This document shows, in pieces, positions 58,158 through 64,000 of a DNA stretch of 64,000 bases; position 1 is the first letter of the stretch; each line of letters begins with the position of its first letter. Origin of the DNA: Herbaspirillum chlorophenolicum (lineage in GTDB: Bacteria; Pseudomonadota; Gammaproteobacteria; Burkholderiales; Burkholderiaceae_D); contig NZ_LFLT01000002.1 in assembly GCF_001189955.1 (NCBI RefSeq), positions 186,001 through 250,000 on the forward strand, given 5' to 3'. The position numbers and the translations under genes are program-made. Under the pieces are notes generated by a model. That model had not been told where the DNA came from and did no database searches. It saw only the letters and a program-made list of their open reading frames with translations.

Positions 58158-60375
58158 GGCGGGCTCCGGAATGCGTGGTGTTGGCTGCACCGTCGCGCAT
58201 TGTGTGCAATGGCGACTGCTGGTCCAGCAGGGCGGTGCGGATGAAATGCAGGTAGCTCAGCGTGCGTTGCAGCCGGTGGCGTTCGCTGCGTTCGCGGTAG
58301 TGCGGGCCGATGGTTTGCTGCACCTGGGCAATCGCATGGTCGTTGGCGGCCAGGGCGTCTGCGAACGTATCGCGGTTGGGTGTACTGAACAGCGCAGGGA
58401 TGGTTTCACGCAGGCGGTTCAGCGCGGCATAGGCCTCGGCCGACAGCAGGTCGGGGCGTTCGGTGCGGATGCCGTTGAGTTCGGTGCGCAGTTCGATGAT
58501 GGCGTGGCCGACTTCCAGCGTGGCGAACGTCCAGCCGAATGCATTCTGGCGCAGTGCCGGGCGGCTGCTGGTGAGCATGGTGATCTGGTGCATCAGGTCG
58601 CGGGTGCCGCTTTCGAATTTCAGCGCCAGGTGGCCGAGCTTGCCGAAACAGGCGTCCACCACTTGTTTGCGTAGCTGTTTCTCCAGTACGCGCACAGTCC
58701 AGTCGGTGGTCGGCGGCAGCAGCAGCATGAAGGAGACGGCGGTGACGATGAGCGACACCAGCAAGGCGATCGATTCGTTGAGATAACCGGCGGCATTGAA
58801 ATGCGCGAAGTTGTCCGGTACCGCGAGGAAGGGGAAGAAAATGCAGATCCCCAGGCCATAGCCGGCCCATTTCGGTTTGGTGGTCAGCCACACGGCCAGC
58901 ATCAGCGCGGGCATGAGCATCGCCGCCAGCATCCAGTAGCCGTCGGTGCGCGGCAGCAGGTGGAAGGTATAGATGTAGCCGGCAATGGCGGCAAACACCA
59001 CGCCGATGGCTACCGTGCGCGTGGCTCTGGCCGGATCGGGCGCGGCCGAGGTGATGGCGCAGAAGGCGGCGGCATTGAGTGCGGCCACGTCGCCGCTGGG
59101 CCAGCCGCTGGCGAGCCAGAAGGCCGAGAGCAGGAGCAGCGTGATGGCGGCGCGGGCGCCGGCGATCAGTGCGGTGGTCATGCTGGTCTTGGAGGCGTAT
59201 GCGTGTTCCCATTGCTCGCGCTCATGGCGGCGCTGGTTCAGCGAAGCATAGGTCAGCGTGTAGGCGTGCAGTTCTTCGATGACGCGGTAGAGCAGTTCGG
59301 ATGCGGTGTCGAAGTCCAGCATGGCGGCATCGCTGTCGAGCTGCAGCGTGTTGCGGGTGGCGCGCACGCGGCGCGGCAGTTCGCGCTTGTAGGTTTCCAG
59401 CTTCAGCGCGGCATCGGCGGCGTCTACCGCGCTCATCACCGGTTCGCCGCTCTCGCGGGTCAAGAGCGGCTGCACTTCCTTGAAATAGGGGGAAATGGCG
59501 TCGATGATGATCTGCGCGCTGGGCGCGGGATTGGCATGCAGCCGGTTCATCAGTTGATGCAGCGCGTGCACGCGGGTCGACAACGCCATGAACTCGCTGT
59601 TCATGCGCGTCAGGCGGCCGCTGCGCAGGCGGATTTCCGGGTCTTCGAAGATGGCCGAGCTGCGCAGCGCTTCCAGGCCGATGATGTCGCCGACGAAACG
59701 GGCATTGGCGATATCGAGTTGCTTGCGGTCGGTGGTGCCGCCCAGGGTGGCGCCGATCAGGTCGACGAAGGCGGTGAAGCGGCCGCGGATGATGCGCACC
59801 AGGCCAGGGGCGCTGGCTTGCGGAAACACCAGTGCGCTGACCAGGCCGGCGCATACGATGCCCACGGTGATTTCGGTGCCGCGGGTCATGACCGAATCGA
59901 AAGTGATGCCAGGATTAAGCGCGGCCGGCAGGCCGATCAGGGCCACCGTATAGCCCGACAGCACAAAGCCGTAGGAGCGGAAGTTGCGGTTGTGCGCCGA
60001 GCCCACGGTGCACAGGCCGATCCAAAGCGCCGACGCGATCAGGAACAGTTCGGGCGTCTGCGCGAACAGGCCGACGAACACGATGATGGCGACCGAGCCG
60101 ACCAGGGTGCCGATCACGCGGTAGAAGCTCTTGGCCAGGATCATGCCGCTTTGCGGCTGCATCACGATGAACACCGTGATCAGCGCCGAACGCGGCGATT
60201 CGAGGTCGAGCGCGTAGCCGATGCCGAGCGCCAGCAGGCCGGCGAACACCATCTTGAAGACGTAGATCCAGGTCGGCCGTTCATTCTGCCACCAGTCGCT
60301 GGCGGCGTCGTGCAGCTGCGCCCCGAAGGACGGGCGCGGTGCGGCTGCTGCGGTGGTGTTGGCGGGCTGGTTCAT
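58147..60375 (-). CDS. FUSC-family inner-membrane transporter (AaeB/YccS-like)
   Basis: A 742-residue protein with two sets of membrane helices (about residues 35-195 and 395-545), each followed by a soluble helical region, as in AaeB-type aromatic acid exporters. Distinct parts are FKMVFAGLLALGIGYALDLESPRSALITVFIVMQPQSGMILAKSFYRVIGTLVGS and the second-half repeat RAAITLLLLSAFWLASGWPSGDVAALNAAAFC. It overlaps the NodT gene by 4 bases and DUF1656 by 11, so these are translationally coupled. Substrate is likely aromatic carboxylates, by family only. Confidence 0.93.
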   Translation of the reverse strand: MNQPANTTAAAAPRPSFGAQLHDAASDWWQNERPTWIYVFKMVFAGLLALGIGYALDLESPRSALITVFIVMQPQSGMILAKSFYRVIGTLVGSVAIIVFVGLFAQTPELFLIASALWIGLCTVGSAHNRNFRSYGFVLSGYTVALIGLPAALNPGITFDSVMTRGTEITVGIVCAGLVSALVFPQASAPGLVRIIRGRFTAFVDLIGATLGGTTDRKQLDIANARFVGDIIGLEALRSSAIFEDPEIRLRSGRLTRMNSEFMALSTRVHALHQLMNRLHANPAPSAQIIIDAISPYFKEVQPLLTRESGEPVMSAVDAADAALKLETYKRELPRRVRATRNTLQLDSDAAMLDFDTASELLYRVIEELHAYTLTYASLNQRRHEREQWEHAYASKTSMTTALIAGARAAITLLLLSAFWLASGWPSGDVAALNAAAFCAITSAAPDPARATRTVAIGVVFAAIAGYIYTFHLLPRTDGYWMLAAMLMPALMLAVWLTTKPKWAGYGLGICIFFPFLAVPDNFAHFNAAGYLNESIALLVSLIVTAVSFMLLLPPTTDWTVRVLEKQLRKQVVDACFGKLGHLALKFESGTRDLMHQITMLTSSRPALRQNAFGWTFATLEVGHAIIELRTELNGIRTERPDLLSAEAYAALNRLRETIPALFSTPNRDTFADALAANDHAIAQVQQTIGPHYRERSERHRLQRTLSYLHFIRTALLDQQSPLHTMRDGAANTTHSGARHAT

Positions 60376-61871
60376 TTTGCGGCAGCCTTGATGGTGTCGC
60401 CGCCGGCATCAGCATCAGGCGCGGCAGCCGGCTCCAGGCCGCCGCCCAAGGCAGCGATCAGCGCGGCATAGGCAGCCAGGTTCTGGGCCTGCAACTGTTG
60501 CACGATCTGTTGCTGGCGCAGCCATTGGGTCTGCGCTTGCAGCACATTGAGGTAGTCGGTGAGGCCGCGCTGGTAGGCGCGGATGGCGATGTCGACGTTC
60601 TTTTGCGCGGCGGTGACCGATTCATGCGCTTGCTGCTGCTGGCGGGCCACGGACTGCAGTGTCACGACCTGGTCGGAGATGGACTTCAATGCTTGCGACA
60701 GCAGGGCGTTGTAATGCTCGACCTCGATGTCGTAGCCGGCGGTGGTGGCGCCCAGCTGGCCGCGCAGGCGGCCGCCTTCGAAGATCGGCAGAGAGATCGC
60801 CGGTCCGTAGGTGGTTTGCCAGTTTTTCATGCTGAGGAAAGACAGTATGCTGCCGCCGGCGGCGGCCGGGCCGATGCCTGCCATCAGGTTGATGTTGGGA
60901 TAGAAGGCGGCCTTGGCCACGGCGATGCCCTTGGCCGCGGCTTCCACGCGCCAGCGCGCGGCGCTGATGTCGGGACGGCGGCCGATCAGGTCGGCAGGCA
61001 GCGCGTTGGGCAGGCCGATGGCCGTGTGCAACGCCAGCACCGGCCGGGCGATGCTGTCGCCGGCGCCCGGGCCTTCGCCCAGCAGGGCGGCCAACTGGTT
61101 GCGCACCAGCGCAATGCTTTCATTGAGGGCTTCGATCTGGCGGCGGGTTTCCGGCAGCGGGGATTCGGCCTGGGTGATTTCCAGCTGGGTGCCGATGCCG
61201 CAGGTGAAGCGGCGGTGCGCCAGGCCGAGGATTTTCTGTTCTTCCTTGAGCATCGCCTCGGTGTTGTCCAACAAGCCGTATTGCAGCGCCAATTGGACGT
61301 AGGTGCGCACCACGTTGCTTTCCAGGTCGAGCTGGGCGGCGCGGGCATCGGCAGCGATCGCGTGCAACTCATCCTGGGCGCGTTCGGTAGTGTTCTTGTT
61401 GCGGTCCCACAGGTCAACGTTGTAGGCCAGGCTCAGGGTAGCGGTGTTGTTCCAGGTCAGCTTGTCGCGAAAGCTGGCGCCGTAATAGATGTTGTCGGAC
61501 CAGTCCTTGCGGCCGACGGCGGCGTCCAGTTGCGCATTGGGCAATTCGCCGGCATGCGCCACCACCACCATCGATTGCGCCTGGCGCACGCGGGCGGCGG
61601 CGATGGCCATGCTGGGGTTGCCGGCTACGGCTTTTTGCACCAGCGCATCGAGTTGCGGGTCGTTATAGGCCTGCCACCATGCACGTTGCGGCCAGCCGGC
61701 TTCGGCGCCGGCCTGGCGAATGGCCTGGCCGGCATCCAGGGTGGCGATGTCGCGGACTTGCGCTTGCGGTTTGATGCCTCCCTGGTCGGCGCAGCCGGCG
61801 ATTGTCAAAACTATCAGCGATAGCGCAATGACGGTCAGGGCAGACAAATGGCGGTAGGAGAGGCGGTTCAT
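60372..61871 (-). CDS. NodT-family outer-membrane efflux lipoprotein
   Basis: A TolC-like outer-membrane channel subunit (499 residues from ATG 61871) with a lipobox TIAGC, Cys27. The two repeated outer-membrane-factor domains are seen as WWQAYNDPQLDALVQKAVAGNPSMAIAAARVRQAQ and RPDISAARWRVEAAAKGIAVAKAAFYPNINLMAGIG. The upstream 25 codons of open frame run into the AT-rich control region and are not part of the lipoprotein signal. It is the first gene of the efflux operon, divergent from a LysR regulator. Confidence 0.93.
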   Translation of the reverse strand: MNRLSYRHLSALTVIALSLIVLTIAGCADQGGIKPQAQVRDIATLDAGQAIRQAGAEAGWPQRAWWQAYNDPQLDALVQKAVAGNPSMAIAAARVRQAQSMVVVAHAGELPNAQLDAAVGRKDWSDNIYYGASFRDKLTWNNTATLSLAYNVDLWDRNKNTTERAQDELHAIAADARAAQLDLESNVVRTYVQLALQYGLLDNTEAMLKEEQKILGLAHRRFTCGIGTQLEITQAESPLPETRRQIEALNESIALVRNQLAALLGEGPGAGDSIARPVLALHTAIGLPNALPADLIGRRPDISAARWRVEAAAKGIAVAKAAFYPNINLMAGIGPAAAGGSILSFLSMKNWQTTYGPAISLPIFEGGRLRGQLGATTAGYDIEVEHYNALLSQALKSISDQVVTLQSVARQQQQAHESVTAAQKNVDIAIRAYQRGLTDYLNVLQAQTQWLRQQQIVQQLQAQNLAAYAALIAALGGGLEPAAAPDADAGGDTIKAAAK

Positions 61872-62085
61872 GAAATTACCCCAAAATATGCAAATATCAG
61901 ATGATATGTATTGTATTTTGTAATTATCTTGGGAGAAATCCGACAATTTGCAATTGTTTATCCTATAAATTGAAATAATAACTAAGCCGTTTTAGGTAAC
62001 AATGCTGTCATCCGCCAGTCCGGAAAATGCGAGCACGGCTCAGTGCAGCTTACCCGAGAACTGGCCACAGCATAGGATTAAGAGT
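61872..62085. promoter_or_regulatory. Divergent control region with palindromes (efflux operon / LysR)
   Basis: This 214-base AT-rich gap holds promoters for the NodT operon (-) and lysR gene (+). Two perfect inverted repeats stand out: ATATCA-GA-TGATAT at 61894-61907 and ACAATT-TGC-AATTGT at 61943-61957. Either could be the operator of the LysR regulator; the second has the general form of a LysR box. Confidence 0.6.
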
Positions 62086-63066
62086 ATGGATACCTTGCAA
62101 AACATGCGCGTGTTTGTGCGCGTGGTCGATGCCGGCAGTTTTACCTCTGCGGCGCAGCAGATGGGCTTGACCACGGCCCATGTATCGCGCGCCGTGGCCG
62201 ACCTGGAAAGGCATTTGCGCACCCGCCTGCTGAACCGCACCACCCGCCGCATTGCCTTGACGGAAGCCGGCGAGCGCTATCTATTGCGTTGCCAGCAGAT
62301 CATGTCTTATGTCGAAGAGGCAGAAGCCGAGGCCAGCGCTGCCTATGTCAAGCCTTCCGGGCGTTTGCGAATCCACGCGATGACCAGTTTCGGCCAGCGC
62401 TACGTGATCCCGGCCATTTCCAGCTACCAGAAGCGCTATCCTGACGTGGCGGTGGAGTTGACCCTGGCCCAGCGCATTCCGGACATGCTGGAGGAGGGCT
62501 ATGACGTCTCGCTGGTGCTGGCGCGCGAATTGCCGGATTCCGGCCTCATTTTTCGCCAGCTCGGCAGTACGTTCAGCATGCTGTGCGCCTCGCCCGCATA
62601 TATCGACAAGCATGGCATGCCGCAAAAGCCGGCCGATCTGGCGAACTACACCTGCCTGCAACTGGTCAGCCCGGTTTCGCCACTGGACGAATGGGTGATC
62701 GAAGGGCCGGAAGGCATGGACACGATCGCCGTCAAGAGCAATTTCCAGGTCAACGTGGCCGAGGCCATGCTGGCCAGCATCCGCGAAGGCATGGGTATCG
62801 GCGTGCTGCCCATCTATTCGGCAGTGGACCCGTTGCGGGCCGGCACCATCGTGCGCGTGCTGCCGCAGCACCGCATGCAGCACATGGGCGTGTATGCGCT
62901 GTACCCGTCGCGCCAGTACCTGGACGCCAAGATCAGCACCTGGGTCGACTGGATGCACGAGAGCGTAGACAAGGCGCTGCAGGAAGACCATCAGGCGCTG
63001 GAGCGCATTGGATCGCTGCGTGAAGAAATGCAGGGGATTGTTACCGCCCAGGAACACATTTCCTGA
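62086..63066 (+). CDS. LysR-family transcriptional regulator (AaeR/DmlR-like)
   Basis: A 326-residue regulator: N-terminal winged helix-turn-helix (MDTLQNMRVFVRVVDAGSFTSAAQQMGLTTAHVSRAVADLERHLRTRLLNRTTRRIALTEAG) and a substrate-binding-like effector domain (residues about 90-300). The start pattern MDTLQNMRVFVRVV is typical of the CrgA/DmlR branch. Divergent placement from the efflux operon suggests it controls that operon, probably in response to an aromatic acid. The ATG at 62086 was chosen over the frame start at 62002 because the conserved domain begins there. Confidence 0.93.
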   Translation: MDTLQNMRVFVRVVDAGSFTSAAQQMGLTTAHVSRAVADLERHLRTRLLNRTTRRIALTEAGERYLLRCQQIMSYVEEAEAEASAAYVKPSGRLRIHAMTSFGQRYVIPAISSYQKRYPDVAVELTLAQRIPDMLEEGYDVSLVLARELPDSGLIFRQLGSTFSMLCASPAYIDKHGMPQKPADLANYTCLQLVSPVSPLDEWVIEGPEGMDTIAVKSNFQVNVAEAMLASIREGMGIGVLPIYSAVDPLRAGTIVRVLPQHRMQHMGVYALYPSRQYLDAKISTWVDWMHESVDKALQEDHQALERIGSLREEMQGIVTAQEHIS

Positions 63067-63143
63067 GAGAGCACTGAGGTGGCTGGCCGGGACTATTGCA
63101 GTTTCTGGCATCATCGCAGCAGAGAACAAGACGAGGAGGCGGC

Positions 63144-63518
63144 ATGGGATGGCTGGCGGTGGGCGTGGGAGCGACATTGGGGGCATGGCTGCGCTGGCGG
63201 CTCTCGGTGGTGTATAACGTCGGCGGCCATCTGGTGCCGATCGGCACGCTGGCGGCCAACTGGATAGGCGGTTATGTGATCGGTTTTCTGGTCGCCTATT
63301 TCGAGCAGCATCCAGGCCTGTCGCCGGAATGGCGCCTGTTTGCCATCACGGGTTTCCTCGGCGGATTGACCACCTTTTCCACCTTCTCCGCCGAGGCCAT
63401 GATCCTGCTGCAGCGGGGCGACTATCTTTGGGCCATTGGCCATTCGGCGTTGCACTTGCTCGGCTCCATCGCGTTGTGCGTTGCCGGCTTTGCAACTTAC
63501 CGCGCGCTGGCCGGATAA
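63144..63518 (+). CDS. crcB: Fluoride ion channel CrcB/Fluc
   Basis: CrcB (124 residues) forms a dual-topology dimeric channel that lets fluoride leave the cell. Four helices are visible, with the conserved GATLGAWLRWRLS start, GTLAANWIGGYVIGFLVAYF (key Asn), and GFLGGLTTFSTFSAEAM, which carries the Phe and Thr/Ser track. GAGGAGG lies 5-6 bases before the ATG. No fluoride riboswitch pattern was recognised in the 77 bases upstream. A single crcB suffices because the channel is a homodimer. Confidence 0.95.
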   Translation: MGWLAVGVGATLGAWLRWRLSVVYNVGGHLVPIGTLAANWIGGYVIGFLVAYFEQHPGLSPEWRLFAITGFLGGLTTFSTFSAEAMILLQRGDYLWAIGHSALHLLGSIALCVAGFATYRALAG

Positions 63519-63580
63519 CGAGGGACGAGCATGGGGTGTTGCGGGCATGATGCAAATCAAATTTCCGCACCGGCACTTTG

Positions 63581-63608
63581 CTTGAAAATCAAATGTCCGG
63601 CCCAATTT
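63581..63608 (+). promoter_or_regulatory. Sigma32 heat-shock promoter of clpB
   Basis: CTTGAAA (63581-63587), 13 bases, then CCCAATTT (63601-63608). This is close to the sigma32 consensus CTTGAAA-N11-16-CCCCATnT. Transcription would start near 63615, about 22 bases before the clpB ATG. Confidence 0.88.
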
Positions 63609-63636
63609 TCATTACATTGAAAAATTGGAGCGAACC

Positions 63637-64000
63637 ATGCGTCTCGACAAACTCACCACAAAATTGCAGGAAGCGCTGGCCGACGCGCAATCCCAGGCGG
63701 TCGGCCACGATAACCAATACATCGAACCGGTACACCTCGTCATCGCCCTGTTGAACCAGGACGATGGCGGCGCGCGCTCGCTGTTGCAGCGCGCGGGCGT
63801 GAACGTGAACGGCCTGTCCATTGCTTTGCAGGGCGCCTTGCAACGCCTGCCGCAAGTGTCGGGCAACGGCGGCGAAGTGCAGATCGGCCGCGAACTGGTG
63901 GCCTTGCTGAACCTGGCCGACAAGGAAGCGCAAAAGCATGGCGACCAGTTCGTCGCCAGCGAAATGGTGCTGCTCGGCCTGGTGGACGACAAGTCCGACG
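63637..64000 (+). CDS. clpB: Disaggregase chaperone ClpB, N-terminal part (cut by window edge)
   Basis: The first 121 residues of ClpB, the Hsp100 AAA+ disaggregase that works with DnaK. The start MRLDKLTTKLQEALADAQSQAVGHDNQYIEPVHLVIALL and the second half of the Clp N-domain repeat (ALLNLADKEAQKHGDQFVASEMVLLGLV) are plain. GGAG lies 6-9 bases before the ATG and a sigma32 promoter upstream. The gene continues beyond the right end. Confidence 0.96.
   Translation, partial: MRLDKLTTKLQEALADAQSQAVGHDNQYIEPVHLVIALLNQDDGGARSLLQRAGVNVNGLSIALQGALQRLPQVSGNGGEVQIGRELVALLNLADKEAQKHGDQFVASEMVLLGLVDDKSD

Noticed and set aside
58801-60471. A 556-codon plus-strand frame opposite the FUSC gene
   Set aside because: Gly/Arg/His-rich composition typical of antisense translation. 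The FUSC protein on the other strand is clearly real.
63067-63143. Possible fluoride riboswitch before crcB
   Set aside because: The GGNGATGG-type core and pseudoknot partners of the crcB motif are not present, and the region is only 77 bases.
63602-63628. RNA thermometer before clpB
   Set aside because: The left arm overlaps the sigma32 -10 element and lies upstream of the expected transcription start, so that mRNA would not contain it. It was kept only as a possible DNA operator.
1-64000. CRISPR arrays, tRNA/rRNA genes, insertion sequences, prophage or integrase remnants
   Set aside because: No regularly spaced direct repeats, no clover-leaf sequences, and no transposase or phage-like proteins were found on either strand.

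Overview
The window reads as chromosomal DNA of a flagellated betaproteobacterium, most likely family Oxalobacteraceae (Herbaspirillum/Collimonas-like). This rests on protein family content, moderately high GC, a rpsF-priB-rpsR-rplI-dnaB block, and a hom...thrC-moeA-moaD...moaE...clpB order that I recall from Burkholderiales. No tRNA, rRNA, CRISPR array, insertion sequence or prophage was seen. Genus assignment is inference.

Region 1 (1-23,000) is a flagellar cluster. The end of flgK and flgL run on the plus strand and meet, at a bidirectional terminator, a long minus-strand series running fliF-G-H-I-J-K and then fliL-M-N-O-P-Q-R. fliE diverges from fliF. A second minus-strand block holds fliC, flaG, fliD-S-T, a second FliK-like hook-length gene, a stand-alone FlhB C-domain protein and the c-di-GMP flagellar brake YcgR. 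A TPR/glycosyltransferase gene lies directly upstream of fliC and probably glycosylates flagellin. Sigma28-type promoters lie upstream of fliC (strong match) and fliL. fliL is frameshifted in this sequence.

Region 2 (23,000-31,800) is housekeeping: lexA with two tandem SOS boxes; rpsF-priB-rpsR-rplI; dnaB; a DUF47/PhoU-like regulator with a Pit phosphate transporter; a PIN-PhoH protein; and a Bcp peroxiredoxin.

Region 3 (31,880-39,840, minus strand) is a lipid A 4-amino-4-deoxy-L-arabinose (Ara4N) pathway: an ArnT transferase, an SMR-type ArnE/F-like protein, ArnB, ArnC, and ArnA split into separate formyltransferase and decarboxylase genes. After a terminator comes ArnD. A Mth938-domain protein heads the run.

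Region 4 (40,140-64,000) starts from alaA-hom, thrC-moeA-moaD, moaE and clpB, with accessory blocks between them. Between hom and thrC is a minus-strand envelope-lipoprotein module (COG3014 lipoprotein, YcfL-like, LpoB-like, a divergent CsgG/LpoB-fold protein, then an adhesin-E-like secreted protein) plus a LuxR-type regulator. Between moaD and moaE are a methyltransferase, a frameshifted RhtB/LysE exporter and a GntP permease. Between moaE and clpB are an Nramp manganese transporter, an AaeXAB/NodT-type efflux operon with a divergent LysR regulator, and crcB. clpB starts at the right edge behind a good sigma32-type promoter.

The most interesting items are the four-gene LpoB/YcfL/COG3014 envelope module, the FliD protein with three internal repeats and an EF-hand-like loop, the split and rearranged arn cluster, the accessory FliK/FlhB-C genes, and a terminator hairpin placed immediately before hom that could act as an attenuator. 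All coordinates and starts come from reading the sequence; family names come from recognition, not from database searches.
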